Positions 26,297 to 37,479 of a stretch of 64,000 nucleotides of DNA are shown piece by piece. The notes beneath the pieces were generated by a model. It was given only the letters and a program-made list of their open reading frames with translations, was not told the DNA's origin and made no database searches. Numbering within the stretch: position 1 is the stretch's first letter; every line of letters starts with the position of its first letter. Source of the stretch: Raoultibacter phocaeensis (lineage in GTDB: Bacteria > Actinomycetota > Coriobacteriia > Coriobacteriales > Eggerthellaceae); NCBI RefSeq assembly GCF_901411515.1, contig NZ_CABDUX010000001.1:372001-436000 (forward strand). The letters are read 5' to 3'. The position numbers and the translations under genes are program-made.

Positions 26297-27664
26297 TTGG
26301 CGCAGCCGGGCGGCTTTGCACGACGACCGACGCGAACGGACGCAAGGGGGCACACGCTGGAATTCATAGCTGAAGAGGCATCGGCCGATGGATCGCCTGC
26401 TCTTGCTGCGCTTCCTTCGAACGATCCGGGTATTTCTGCTGACGACGGCGACGGCTCCTTCGTACACGCCGTCGGTTTCGCACGGGCACTCGGAATAGCC
26501 CTTGCCTTCGCAGTCACGCTCTCCTTGCCCGTGGTTTCGGTTGTAATCCTCTTTGCCGTCAAACCGGTATTTCCGCTCTCCCCCTTTCCTATCAGCGCCT
26601 TCATATTCGTGCTCGCGTTCTCCTATACCATGGCGTGCCTGTTCGCCCTCGGCGAATTGACGGCGCGGCCCCTCACGCCGCGCACGCGCATACGGCAGCC
26701 AAAAGCGAGCGTGTTCGCCGTCGGCGTCCTCATCTCGCTTGCCGCCCCCGCCGTAGTTGTCGCAACTGCTCCCTACGTTGCCCAGACGCTCCTCGGCAAG
26801 ATCCTCGTCTGCCTGCATGCGGCGCTCTGTGCGGGCGCCTTCGCCGCATGCTTCATCACCTCGGTGCGACTCTGCCGCACCTCCTTCGATCGGATGCGCC
26901 CGCAAGGTTTGAGAAACGTCTCGGCAAGCGCCGTACGCGAAAACGAAACGGGCGAACAGAGCGAAGACAGGCTGACGCGAGCACGTCCCCTATCGGTTGC
27001 GGCGAGGGTTCGAAACGGCTTCGACCGCGCAACGGCTCGTTCGCTCGTCGGGTTCGGACTCGTATCGTGCGCTACGGGATTCGGAATCGCCCTTATGCTC
27101 ATGCCCGCGTGTCTCGGGGTACAGATGTCATTCGGCATCGGAGGTTTCCTGTTCGCGGCATCGGTGCTTTTCGGAGCGGTAATGGTGCGTTCGGCTTTAT
27201 GGATGAGACTCGCGCTCGCCCAATGGATAGGCCTCCTGCTGGGGTTGACCGCAGGATACTTCCTTACGATGCACGCCGCTTCTACCTCGCAGCCCTTGGT
27301 GCTTTTCTTAGGACTGCCCTCGACGCTTTTCGTACTCGGCACGGCGCTTTTGCTCTCGCATGCATCCCCTGCGGTGCACGAGCCGTCGCACACGGTGTAT
27401 CCGCTTCCCGAGCCGACGGCATCGACCGAACAGTTCTGCGCAGAGGCCGCAAAGGCTTTCGGTTTTACGCCGCGCGAAGCAGAAACGCTGCTGCTCGTCC
27501 TCGAAAACCTCGAAGCGCACGAGATCGCCGACGAACTCGGCGTCACACCCAAAACCGCGAAATCCTACATCCGAAAGCTGTGCCGCAAAACCCAGAGCGC
27601 CGATATCGACAGCATGGTCGAAACGCTCGATGCCTGGTGGCGCGAAGGCACCGAAACCCCATAG
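26297..27664 (+). CDS. LuxR-family regulator with polytopic membrane N-terminus (1)
   Basis: A protein of up to 455 residues. The first part is hydrophilic, then come roughly ten hydrophobic segments, and the last 65 residues are a LuxR-type helix-turn-helix (FTPREAETLLLVLENLEAHE, then ELGVTPKTAKSYIRKL). The architecture is that of membrane-bound one-component sensors abundant in Eggerthellaceae. The frame has no ATG before the membrane part. TTG 26297 is the longest legal start but has no ribosome site; CTG at 26357 has AAGGGGG six bases upstream and may be the true start. The target is unknown; the ABC operon upstream and the pilus cluster downstream are neighbours. Confidence 0.8.
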   Translation: MAQPGGFARRPTRTDARGHTLEFIAEEASADGSPALAALPSNDPGISADDGDGSFVHAVGFARALGIALAFAVTLSLPVVSVVILFAVKPVFPLSPFPISAFIFVLAFSYTMACLFALGELTARPLTPRTRIRQPKASVFAVGVLISLAAPAVVVATAPYVAQTLLGKILVCLHAALCAGAFAACFITSVRLCRTSFDRMRPQGLRNVSASAVRENETGEQSEDRLTRARPLSVAARVRNGFDRATARSLVGFGLVSCATGFGIALMLMPACLGVQMSFGIGGFLFAASVLFGAVMVRSALWMRLALAQWIGLLLGLTAGYFLTMHAASTSQPLVLFLGLPSTLFVLGTALLLSHASPAVHEPSHTVYPLPEPTASTEQFCAEAAKAFGFTPREAETLLLVLENLEAHEIADELGVTPKTAKSYIRKLCRKTQSADIDSMVETLDAWWREGTETP

Positions 27665-27704
27665 CACGCTGACCGACGCCTGTATCCCGGGCACCCTCAC
27701 ACGG

Positions 27705-28094
27705 CTACCTCGCTTGCACACCCACCGGCACGAGCGTTATCTCCAGACGATACGACGGGTATGGCGCTTCATTCTGGGTGCCGGACGCGGGGGAGCTGCG
27801 CGCCGCACTGTTCGACCCCCCTGCCTCAAGGGGTTTTTCGTCCGAACCCTCAGCGCGCCCCTCACCCGTTTCACCCGGCTTCTGTGCACGCCTGTTGTTT
27901 TTCGCTTCAGCGCCTGCGCCGCACTTTGGCCTTTCGGCCGCATCGTAGCGCAGGATTCGCGCGTTGCCGAAGCCCGCATGATCGGCAGGCGTTTCGCTCT
28001 CGCACTCGTCCTCGCCGACGAAGCGGTGAAGGCAGCTGAAGCACACCTCCATGTCGTCGAACGTCGTTGCCGCGCAAACAGGACAGTCCTTCAT
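27705..28094 (-). CDS. small zinc-ribbon protein, last gene of the tad cluster
   Basis: A 129-residue protein with an N-terminal CPVC...CFSC pair of knuckles (residues 4-7 and 18-21), likely binding zinc, then a low-complexity hydrophilic region and a short terminal strand-like segment. I do not recognise a family beyond the zinc ribbon. The start overlaps the DUF192 stop (ATGA), with GGGGAG eight bases upstream, so it belongs to the tad operon. It may be a small adaptor for the pilus machinery, but nothing in the sequence proves that. Confidence 0.65.
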   Translation of the reverse strand: MKDCPVCAATTFDDMEVCFSCLHRFVGEDECESETPADHAGFGNARILRYDAAERPKCGAGAEAKNNRRAQKPGETGEGRAEGSDEKPLEAGGSNSAARSSPASGTQNEAPYPSYRLEITLVPVGVQAR

Positions 28095-28444
28095 AATCGT
28101 TCTCCCCTTCTATTCGGCTCATCTACAACAAGCGCAACGGGATCGCCCAGCTCGAACCAGCGCTTGCATGGGGCATGGGCCCGCTCGACAGCTAGCGAGG
28201 CCGTACGGCATCCGATGCAGGTACCGGGCTCGACCGCACGCCGCGACAGCACCACCGTTCCCGTTCGATCTACGAACGCGATGTCGATCGAATACCTCAT
28301 CCCGTACGTATGGATGCTCGCGCACGGGGCAAGCACGAGCAGATCGTTGCCCGGCTCGGTACCCAGTAACCCCCGAAGCCTCGAGGGAACAGTCGTCGCC
28401 ACCCGAATGTTTCCCCCGCGATTTCCTTCGCTTGCGTATCCCAT
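28091..28444 (-). CDS. DUF192 domain protein
   Basis: A 117-residue protein of the DUF192 family, recognised by RLRGLLG, the CASIHTYGMRYSIDIAFVDR core and the C-terminal WFELGDPV segment. Function of the family is unknown; members often sit in or near Tad pilus clusters of actinobacteria. ATG 28444 is chosen because TAGGAG lies six bases upstream; the stop of the preceding gene (28453) is contained in the same stretch. Translationally linked to the zinc-ribbon gene that follows. Confidence 0.82.
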   Translation of the reverse strand: MGYASEGNRGGNIRVATTVPSRLRGLLGTEPGNDLLVLAPCASIHTYGMRYSIDIAFVDRTGTVVLSRRAVEPGTCIGCRTASLAVERAHAPCKRWFELGDPVALVVDEPNRRGERL

Positions 28445-28452
28445 CTCGGCTC

Positions 28453-29049
28453 CTATCTCGCAAACACGGTCGCGCTTGCCCATGAGCCCGCCTGGGTACA
28501 CGAAAGCAGCAGCCATGTGTAGTCCCCTTGGGCTTTGACGAACGTGCGGACGCATTCTTGTCCGCTTTCCACCGCCAACCATCCCTTCCCCTCAAGCTCG
28601 TCGCTGAAACGAGCAAACAGCTCGGGAGCCGATCCGCGGCAAACCATGCCGACAACCGATCCTCCCTCTGCAACAAGCACCTCGTCAAACGGTCCGAAAG
28701 CGAGCGCCTCCCTTCTAAACGCTTCGGGAACCTCGGTAGCAAACCCCCTCGTTTTTGCAAGGGATTCGACCGACGGGATGATCGACTCAATGCCGCCCGA
28801 TTCGGTTTGCCCGCCCACAGAGGAATCATCGGCCGATCCGGATCCGACGCGTTCCTGAGAACCGAGCCTGTTGTGACTCTCCTCGAATTCGCGGTGATCC
28901 GAACGCTGTGTTCGCTCGATCCGCTCATCTATCGGGGGTGCCATCGGGGCCTCGGCATCCAAGGACGGTCCTCGTGCAACCTCGATGCCGAGCACGGCCG
29001 CGATCCCAAAAAGCACGATCACGCATGCAGCGATGCACCTTCGCCTCAT
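28453..29049 (-). CDS. membrane-anchored hypothetical protein in the tad cluster
   Basis: A 198-residue protein with an N-terminal membrane anchor (residues 6-25), a low-complexity charged spacer (about 30-85) and a compact C-terminal domain of about 100 residues with SVESLAKTRGFATEVPEAF and an alternating strand pattern. No family recognised. Its start overlaps the stop of the TadE-like gene by 4 bases (ATGA), so it is part of the pilus operon and probably sits on the outer face of the membrane. Confidence 0.6.
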   Translation of the reverse strand: MRRRCIAACVIVLFGIAAVLGIEVARGPSLDAEAPMAPPIDERIERTQRSDHREFEESHNRLGSQERVGSGSADDSSVGGQTESGGIESIIPSVESLAKTRGFATEVPEAFRREALAFGPFDEVLVAEGGSVVGMVCRGSAPELFARFSDELEGKGWLAVESGQECVRTFVKAQGDYTWLLLSCTQAGSWASATVFAR

Positions 29050-29525
29050 ATGAGCACCCCCGGCTTGTAAAGATCGACCGTCATCGATACTGAATGCTCG
29101 AGCATGGGCAGTTCAATCCCAAATACCGAGGACTTGAAGCCGATGCCGAAGAGCGTCGGTGCGAAGCGAAGCGTTGCCGTGAACGTCGTATGCCCGTGCG
29201 ATCCGCCCCCCGCCGCTACCGAAGCCGAAAGGCGGTCGGCATCGATCGAGGCCTCGATATCTCCCGCAATAAGGCCGATGCTGTCTGCGAGGGTTTGCCC
29301 GTATCCGGGTGAAGCGGCATGCACCCGTACCGCATCGCGCGCCACCCGATCGAAACGGGCGCAGTCGGAAAAGAACAGAAGCGCGTTGACGGCAATGACC
29401 GCAACAACGATCATCACGGGAAACGCAAGGGCGAACTCCACGGTCATCTGGCCCGATTCTTCTCGTAAGCACTTGTTTGGAGCAGATTGCATCGCGCCAT
29501 CCGCTGAACTGCCAACCAGTCGCAT
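29046..29525 (-). CDS. tadE: TadE-like pilus assembly protein (2)
   Basis: A 159-residue pseudopilin of the TadE family. The leader ends at a prepilin-peptidase-like site, GQMTVEF (G25 then Q), with Glu and Phe at +5 and +6, followed by a hydrophobic helix FALAFPVMIVVAVIAV. The rest is a beta-rich extracytoplasmic domain. ATG 29525 has GGGAG six bases upstream; an upstream ATG at 29537 in the same frame overlaps the end of the previous gene. Part of the tightly packed tad operon. Confidence 0.82.
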   Translation of the reverse strand: MRLVGSSADGAMQSAPNKCLREESGQMTVEFALAFPVMIVVAVIAVNALLFFSDCARFDRVARDAVRVHAASPGYGQTLADSIGLIAGDIEASIDADRLSASVAAGGGSHGHTTFTATLRFAPTLFGIGFKSSVFGIELPMLEHSVSMTVDLYKPGVLI

Positions 29526-29527
29526 CG

Positions 29528-31771
29528 TTACTCCCATCGCATCATTCCCCCGTACTGCCCGTAGATGCTCTTCATGCGGGCGATCGAGTCCTGCACTGCC
29601 TGACCCGCAGCAGAAACTGCCGAGGGAGGAAGGGCCAACGTCAAAGGAAACGAGGGGCCCGAACTTCCGAACGGTTCGATGACGGCGATAACGATGCCAC
29701 CTTCCAGGCCGCCAAGTGCATCGAGCGCCGACGTCTCGAAAACCGAAAGCGCCGTCGAGAACAAATCCGAACCCGCTGCATCGCCGAGCGCGATGCTCTC
29801 TTGCTTCGCAGCGAGCAGCGTCTGAGAAAAACGCGAGGCATCGGCAGCGAGCACGTGAGCCGAATTGACCAGCGCGGGTTTAGGCGAATCGAGATCGACG
29901 GGTTCGAGCCCAAGCGATTCAAGCAGTCGAGACAAAGCGCTCGACGCCCATAGTCCCAAACCGCTTTCGCTTACAAGCGGCAGGGCGGAAAGCGCATCGT
30001 CGACACCTTTGCCAAGTGCTTCGACTCCTTGGGAATAATATGCAAGAAGCGATGACCAGAGATCGAGCACGATTCCCAAAGCCCCGAGCGCACCGCCCGC
30101 GCCTGCCTCGTCAACGTTGTCGAGCACCGCCGATATAACAGACGCGCCTTCTTCGGGATCGTCACGTGCAAGCGCTGCCGCAGAAAGGGCCGCCCGCGTG
30201 CCGAGCGAGCCTTCCGTTCGCACAAACGACGAAGAAAAGGCATCGGATACCGAAACCGTTGACAGGTCAGCTACAAACGCAACGGCGCCGAAGCGGCCGG
30301 GAGGCTCGGCATGGATACGGTACGAGGCAACATCCCCGATTGCCGCACTGACTTTATCGAAGAGTCCTTGCGCCCTGCCCTTCGCCTCCTCTGCGTAAGG
30401 ATCTCCCTCTTCGCGTGCTTTTCGATACGCCTCGGCAGCATCGGCGACTATGTTGTAGTGGTATTCGAAGCCGTTCTCGATCGAAGTGGAGGCGGCGGCT
30501 ACCTTTCCCATGCTCGCCGCCGTGAACCCGCAGGCAGCGCATGAAACGTACGAGCCCGCCTCCATCTGAGCGATAGACCCCAAGCCCGCCTGACCTCTCG
30601 ACACCGCAGGACACCCAGCCCAAGCGTGCATCGTTTGTCCCTCGGCACCTGCCGTTATCGGATACACCGATTCGGTATAGAGCTCGGTTTCCCTCATTTC
30701 AGCAGTGTTCTTCGGCATGCGGGGGAATAAGGCGTCGAACGAATCTTCGGTTTCCCGCACGTATCCGCGTTCGACCTCGGAGGCTGCGTAGCGGTAGAAC
30801 CTTTCGCGCAGCGCTGAACGCGCGGCCTCTTCAACCGAGGAGCCTCCCGGCCCCTCCGAAGCAAGCCGTGCGGGGTAATAGGCTTGGGCACGTTTGAGCG
30901 CAACTGAAAAGCTCCACGTATCGACGCTGCGGTACAGGGGGTTGTCTTCTTGGGAAAGACCCGCCAGATGATCCGCCCGTTCGTACATGCAATATGCGGG
31001 GTTGCTTCCGCAATCGGCCATGAATGCGCGCTCCTTCTCGGCCCGCGCCTTCCGTGCTGCCTCTTCGGCCTTCTCGGCCGCCTCTCTCAACGCCTCTTCG
31101 TTCTCGCGGACGTCTTCTATGAGGTCGTCTGCAACGTCCAAAGCACCGACTTCGATAGGATCGCATTCGACGGGAAGAGCGAGCGCGAACCCGAAATAGC
31201 CGAGTCCTTTCGATGCATCGGAATTGGCTTGCGCAACCGAAGCGCCGTTCGCAGCGCAGAGAAACGGAAGCAGCGCTTGCACCTTGGTGAGTCCGCTTGA
31301 CGCCCGCTCGGCAAACGAGTTGCGCGCATCGACGATGTTCGACGACATTTTTATGAGGCTGCTTCCCATCGAAGCAGTCGCAGGCGTACAGAGCGCAACG
31401 ACGCCCAAACCCATCGCTGCGAGCCCCGTAAGCGACATCGAAAGCACGACGGCATCGACAACGCGGACCACGATAAAGAACTCCGCCACTTCGTTTTCGG
31501 CGGCAAGAGCCGTCGCATCGGCAACGTTTTGAACCTGCGAGCTCGTTGATTCCAGCTGGTAAACCTGGGCTCCCGTAAAGATAAGGGCAAGCGTTAGCAG
31601 CAAGACAAGCACCATCCCGACTGTGGAAAACCCCTCTTCGGCATACAGAATGCCTCGCTTTCCCCGTCGGGCACCGACGCGCTCAAACGCGCTCGCCACC
31701 TTTTTGTACAGCATTGCTCCGACGACGCCGAACCAAGCACAGCGCTCCCATCTGCAATCCACGGGTTTCAT
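29528..31771 (-). CDS. large TadG-like pilus protein with Cys/His motif
   Basis: A 747-residue protein with an N-terminal pilin-like segment GFSTVGMVLVLLLTLALIFTG (residues 47-67) where the usual Glu at +5 is Gly. The following QVQNVADATALAAENEVAE stretch is typical of TadG-like proteins. Two more hydrophobic stretches, a long acidic and alanine-rich coiled-coil (about 230-260) and a Cys/His-rich segment at about 380-425 (HAWAGCP, then SYVSCAACG) follow. The remainder is serine- and alanine-rich. Its start overlaps the TadE stop (ATGA). Likely a surface-exposed or envelope-spanning pilus component; the Cys/His segment could bind metal or form disulfides. Confidence 0.7.
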   Translation of the reverse strand: MKPVDCRWERCAWFGVVGAMLYKKVASAFERVGARRGKRGILYAEEGFSTVGMVLVLLLTLALIFTGAQVYQLESTSSQVQNVADATALAAENEVAEFFIVVRVVDAVVLSMSLTGLAAMGLGVVALCTPATASMGSSLIKMSSNIVDARNSFAERASSGLTKVQALLPFLCAANGASVAQANSDASKGLGYFGFALALPVECDPIEVGALDVADDLIEDVRENEEALREAAEKAEEAARKARAEKERAFMADCGSNPAYCMYERADHLAGLSQEDNPLYRSVDTWSFSVALKRAQAYYPARLASEGPGGSSVEEAARSALRERFYRYAASEVERGYVRETEDSFDALFPRMPKNTAEMRETELYTESVYPITAGAEGQTMHAWAGCPAVSRGQAGLGSIAQMEAGSYVSCAACGFTAASMGKVAAASTSIENGFEYHYNIVADAAEAYRKAREEGDPYAEEAKGRAQGLFDKVSAAIGDVASYRIHAEPPGRFGAVAFVADLSTVSVSDAFSSSFVRTEGSLGTRAALSAAALARDDPEEGASVISAVLDNVDEAGAGGALGALGIVLDLWSSLLAYYSQGVEALGKGVDDALSALPLVSESGLGLWASSALSRLLESLGLEPVDLDSPKPALVNSAHVLAADASRFSQTLLAAKQESIALGDAAGSDLFSTALSVFETSALDALGGLEGGIVIAVIEPFGSSGPSFPLTLALPPSAVSAAGQAVQDSIARMKSIYGQYGGMMRWE

Positions 31772-32334
31772 GATCGACCGCCCCCGACCCACGCGTGCGG
31801 ATCAAGCCCCCATTCGCCTTCGGAAACCCAGTAAGGCTGCGTGCGCATTTCGCAGGTGACCTCGAGGGGAAAGGCCCCTGACGAATCGGCAAAGCCTGCA
31901 AGCATTCCGCCGGCATCGACAAGAGGTAGGAGCTTGAGCGTGTTTTTAATCGTCACGCGGACGTATTCGGACGTTTCGTCACCCCCGACCTCGATCTCCC
32001 ATGAACAGCCTCCTTTGTGGATGTGGAACTGATCGTGCGGCGGCACTGCGGCAAGACGGCGTTTGACGAACGCCGCGCATGCTTCGGACGAAGCTCCCGC
32101 AGCGTCGGTTTTCGTTGCGAGCAAACGGCATCCATCGGCTGCCGCTGCCTGCATCACCATAAGATCGTACAGGATGATTCCCGGCTGCAAGAGCAGCAGC
32201 AGGCACACAAAGACCACGGGGATGAGGTAAGCCGCCTCGACCGTCGCCTGCCCGCGATCGTCTGAGCAGAGTTTGCTTCGGGCGTCGGCCCAGGGCCTCG
32301 TGCAACCGCATCTCATTCCCCTTCGTTCGCGCAT
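31768..32334 (-). CDS. tadE: TadE-like pilus assembly protein (1)
   Basis: A 188-residue TadE-family pseudopilin. The leader ends at GQATVEAAYLIPVV (G28 followed by Q, with Glu at +5), then a membrane helix and an extracytoplasmic domain with several cysteines. ATG 32334 is chosen for GGAAGGG eight bases upstream; an internal ATG at 32316 is possible. Overlaps the following TadG-like gene by 4 bases. Confidence 0.8.
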   Translation of the reverse strand: MRERRGMRCGCTRPWADARSKLCSDDRGQATVEAAYLIPVVFVCLLLLLQPGIILYDLMVMQAAAADGCRLLATKTDAAGASSEACAAFVKRRLAAVPPHDQFHIHKGGCSWEIEVGGDETSEYVRVTIKNTLKLLPLVDAGGMLAGFADSSGAFPLEVTCEMRTQPYWVSEGEWGLDPHAWVGGGRS

Positions 32335-32363
32335 TCGCCTATCCCTTCCGCGTCTTGCAACGG

Positions 32364-32627
32364 TCAATACAGAAGCACATCGATGACGGCGCCCAAAGAC
32401 GCGCCGCCGACATGATGCGATGCCCCCGCAACCGCATGATCGACAAACAGCCCGCCTTCGAGCGCACGCCACACTGCCGCGCATGCGACGAATACCGCAA
32501 GCACCGCAAACACTACAAGCGCATACTCGACCGTCGACTGCCCCTTCGTACCCACGAGCTTGTGCGAGCAGCTGGATGCTCGCACGCGAAGCCGAACCAA
32601 AGCACGCTTTGAAGCCGCCGCACGCAA
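32364..32627 (-). CDS. Flp/TadE-like small pseudopilin
   Basis: An 87-residue protein with the class III prepilin pattern GQSTVEYALVVFAVLAVFV, with Glu at +5 and Tyr at +6 after the glycine. After the helix only about 35 residues remain, so it is a minor pilin rather than a full TadE. The start is uncertain: TTG 32627 has AGGG about eight bases upstream, and GTG codons lie further in. It lies between the Flp pilin and the TadE gene. Confidence 0.7.
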   Translation of the reverse strand: MRAAASKRALVRLRVRASSCSHKLVGTKGQSTVEYALVVFAVLAVFVACAAVWRALEGGLFVDHAVAGASHHVGGASLGAVIDVLLY

Positions 32628-32652
32628 CCGGTGTCCCTGGCGAAGCCTCGGG

Positions 32653-32865
32653 TCACAGTCCGTTGATGCCCGACGCGATTGCATCCCACAGCTCCTGCAA
32701 CTTGGGTCTGAACAGCGTGATCGCGATGATTGCAATCACCACGAGCACGCCGACTAAAATGGCATACTCCGTGGTTCCCTGACCTCGTACATCCTCAACA
32801 AATCCAACGCTTCGCGCATGAAGTCGAGAAGCGCACCCTTGAACCTTCTTCGTGATGACTTTCAT
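32653..32865 (-). CDS. flp: Flp family type IVb pilin
   Basis: A 70-residue prepilin. The leader ends at VRG28 and the mature part begins QGTTEYAILVGVLVVIAIIAI, with the Glu+5/Tyr+6 pair that marks Flp pilins, followed by one helix and a short tail. Cleavage would be by a TadV-type peptidase, which is not in this window. It starts 7 bases after the tadC stop. Major subunit candidate of the pilus. Confidence 0.88.
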   Translation of the reverse strand: MKVITKKVQGCASRLHARSVGFVEDVRGQGTTEYAILVGVLVVIAIIAITLFRPKLQELWDAIASGINGL

Positions 32866-32872
32866 ACCTTCC

Positions 32873-33820
32873 CTACATTCCCTTCATTAAATCGATCATG
32901 ATCGGCCCCAGCACGAATATGAGCATGGCGGGCAAAATGAGCGCTCCGACGGGAACGAGCATTTTGATCGGCGCCTTCGCAACGCGCTCTTCGACCTCGG
33001 CCTTGTGGATGCTGCGCGACTCGACCGCAGTCGATTCGAGCGTTTCGGCAAGCGACGACCCGAACCTTAACGAGCGGATAACGCTTTCGACAACCCGCGA
33101 CAAAACCGCAGAATCGTACGTTTGCGCAAGGGAGCGCAAGGCTTCTTCCCTCGAAACAAGCCCGAGGGACCATTTTCGGAGAGCCTCGCTACAATCGAGT
33201 GCGAACCCCGACTCGAAATGGTCGCAGTACAAGGCGAAGGCGCGATCGAACGAAAGTCCGCTGCGCAACCCGAGAGCCACGACCTCAGCCATTTCGCCCA
33301 GCTGGGATCCGAGCTTCTCTTTTCGTACCTGCGCTTCTTTTCGAAGGGCGCGCCGTACAGAAAACCATCCCGCAACAGCTCCCCCGACTCCCAGCAAGCA
33401 CGCCAATTCGAGCGAAAACACCGCCCCGAGCATCGATCCTGCGCATAAACAACCGAGTGCAAGGCACACTCTCGCAGAGTCGTACCCGCAACGGGTAACC
33501 GCATCGCGCAGCCCTGCTTTCAGCACCGCCTCTTCAAGTGACGACCCCGTCGCTCCCTGTGCTGACTCCCGCTTCGAAACGGCAGCTAACGAGAACGATG
33601 GTTTGATGCTCTCGCGAACAGTCAAGTGAATGATTCGAGCGGTCAAACCTGTGCAACCGAGTTTGCCGATCCTCTCGAAGACGGGCTTTCCGACTGCGTC
33701 TTTAGCTTGCAGTCTGCGTTTCTTTTCGCCTGAGCGCATGCACAGATGCACCGTGGCGGCACATCCCGCACCAGCCGCACCAAGACATGCGAGCGCATGG
33801 GCGATTACAAGCTGCTCCAT
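32873..33820 (-). CDS. tadC: type II secretion F-family protein TadC
   Basis: A 315-residue inner-membrane platform protein of the GspF family. Membrane segments lie near residues 8-26, 118-150 and 290-312, with the cytoplasmic helical F domain between (LRSGLSFDRAFALYCDHF, LRFGSSLAETLESTAVESRS). With TadB it anchors the TadA ATPase. The start follows the tadB stop after one base. Confidence 0.88.
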   Translation of the reverse strand: MEQLVIAHALACLGAAGAGCAATVHLCMRSGEKKRRLQAKDAVGKPVFERIGKLGCTGLTARIIHLTVRESIKPSFSLAAVSKRESAQGATGSSLEEAVLKAGLRDAVTRCGYDSARVCLALGCLCAGSMLGAVFSLELACLLGVGGAVAGWFSVRRALRKEAQVRKEKLGSQLGEMAEVVALGLRSGLSFDRAFALYCDHFESGFALDCSEALRKWSLGLVSREEALRSLAQTYDSAVLSRVVESVIRSLRFGSSLAETLESTAVESRSIHKAEVEERVAKAPIKMLVPVGALILPAMLIFVLGPIMIDLMKGM

Positions 33821-34765
33821 GTCAATCGAATCCTACCCGCAACAGCGAGCGAACGATAAGCACGCCCGCCACCTGCATGGTCACAGCGATTACCAGCAAA
33901 GCCAGCCCGATGGGGCTCGTGAAAAACGGCGCCAGAAAGTTTTCCGTTATCAGCGAAAACACAGCCATCAGCACAAACGGCATCGCAGTGACCACACGCG
34001 CAGACAGTTTCGCCTGCGCCGTTTGAACCTGCAGCGAACGGCGCAGCTCCAAATCGCTCTCAACCGATTCCCTTGCCGAAGAAAGAATTCCGTGCATGCT
34101 TCCGCCGGCGTCATGCTGCACCTGCAAGGCGATGGCTACGAAAGCAAGCTCCGGAACACCCGCCTGGCTTTTGAATGCGGCAAGGGCCTCGTCTGCGGTG
34201 CGCCCCGTTTCGAGCTCGCGAGCGCCGCGGGCGAACAGCTCGCCAAGGGGGCCTTCCACCTCGGCGGCTATGTGTTGAAACGTCTGCAGAAGCGACAGCC
34301 CAGCGAAAAAGCACGATTCCATCGCGCGAAGCACATCGGGCACCCCTTCCCGCAAACGCTGCACACGGGCTTCTTTCGTGCGCTCGAGCGCAAACCGGCA
34401 CGCGATGCCTGCGCACGCCGCAAGCGCAAGTCCGAAGACGGGTGACGCGCCTACGACCGATCCGGCAACGACCGAAACAAAGAGGCCAGCGCATCCGATC
34501 GAGCATAGGTTTTCGACGGTAGTGGCATACCTTTTCGAGCGCACTACTCCCGCCGCTTCGCGGAAAAACCGTTCTATAGGAGAAACGCGCAGTACCAACC
34601 GAGCAACAGGCATGCACCATACGATCCCCTTCCTCAACAACGCGGCAACCACACCGCTTTCCTCGAGCGCCCGCTGCTGGGTTCTTTCGGCAAAGCGCCG
34701 CCGCCGCGCGCAAGAGCATGCGGCGGGAAGGAGAAGCGCGCCGGCTGCAAACGCTGCGGCGGGCG

Positions 34766-36078
<1,313 letters not shown>

Positions 36079-36088
<10 letters not shown>

Positions 36089-37479
36089 GCCGCCCCCTTC
36101 CTGCGTCGACCGAAGGGGAATCGTTTCGTTTTCGCCGAAACCCCAGGAGTGCTTTTCACCGCGTCGCCCGAGGGCATCATATCGACGATCATGCGCTCCA
36201 GGCTGAGGCACAGCTCGTTGCGCTCTTTGATGAGATCGAGGGGAAGACCCGCACCGAGCAGCTCGTCGACCGCCTTGCCCCCATCCTTGAGTTCGACCGC
36301 ATGCGATCCACCCAAAGCGCACGCGATATCGAACGACGAGAACAATGCGCCTTTCGCGCATCGGTTTACCGCAAACACGAAGGGACTCGTTGCAATCCCG
36401 CAACGCGAGCACATTTCGAGCGCGTGCTTACTCGCCCGCAGCGAAGACGCACGCTGATCGACGATGAACAGCACGCGAGACGATCGCTCGAGCAACTGGG
36501 CAAGCCGTTCGTCCCAATGCGACGACGTATTGGCCACCACGATATCGAACCGCGAGCTCGCCCTATCGACGGCAGCAATCAGGCCCTCCCCCAGCACTTC
36601 GGATTGTTCGAGCCGCCGTGGCGCCGCGAGAAGCGCCGGCTCGGCACCATCGGCATCGAGGCGATCGATCCGCGATGCGTCGGACGCCGCATCGTCGAGC
36701 GTCAGCGGATGTTCGCAACCCGTAATGTAGTGCATATCCCCGAATTGGAGATCGGCATCGAGCAGCAGGGTTCTCCGCCCGAACCCTTGGTAAAAATAAG
36801 CTGCAAGCGCCGCGACCGTACTCTTGCCCGCGCCGCCGCACGCACTGACGACGGTGACGAGGTTCGCCGTCTTTTTCGCTGCCAGCTTTGCCGTTACCGC
36901 ACTCGGATCAGAGCGCGGTTCGCTTTGCGCAGAGAGCGCAGCGGTCGCGCAGCCCGAAACGTCGGATGCTTTGCCCGTCGGCGCAACCAAGGCAGGGCCG
37001 GGGTTTTGCTCGATGGACGGCACCGTATCGAGCGGGCGCCTCGAGTCCGACGACCGAGCTTCAACGACCCGGTTTTCCGAAGCGTCGGATAAAAGGCCCT
37101 CATCCGCGCAATGCGCCACATCGAGTTTTGTCCGAGCGTATTTCGAAGAGAAATCGCTTTGCGTAAGCGCCGCGTCGATTCCGGCTGCGCTTGCGCGGCT
37201 TTTAAGCGAGCCTCCCCCATCGAATGCGAGCAGATAAACGCCGCGGTCCTGCACATCTTTCTTCAGAGCAGCTGCAAGGTTTATCGGCTCCATCTCGTCA
37301 CTCGAGGCAACCCAAACCTCTTTGATGTCCTCGGCTTGCTTTAAATAGCTCCGAGCTTCTACGGCGCTGCAGAACAACCGCAGCCACGGTTGGGCAAGAA
37401 GGTTTTCTCCGTCTAACCCGATCATCTCCGGCTTCATCGCGCTTTCGGAATCGACGCAAAGGACTACCTCGGGCTTCAT
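36079..37479 (-). CDS. tadZ: TadZ/CpaE-like ParA-type ATPase
   Basis: A 466-residue protein that in related systems localises the pilus machinery to a cell site. It has an N-terminal atypical receiver-like domain (about 1-130) in which the usual phospho-acceptor is not obvious, a low-complexity linker (130-200) and a ParA/MinD-type ATPase with a deviant Walker A CGGAGKST (214-221) and LLLDADLQFGDM. Its start overlaps the stop of cpaB (ATGA). Confidence 0.87.
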
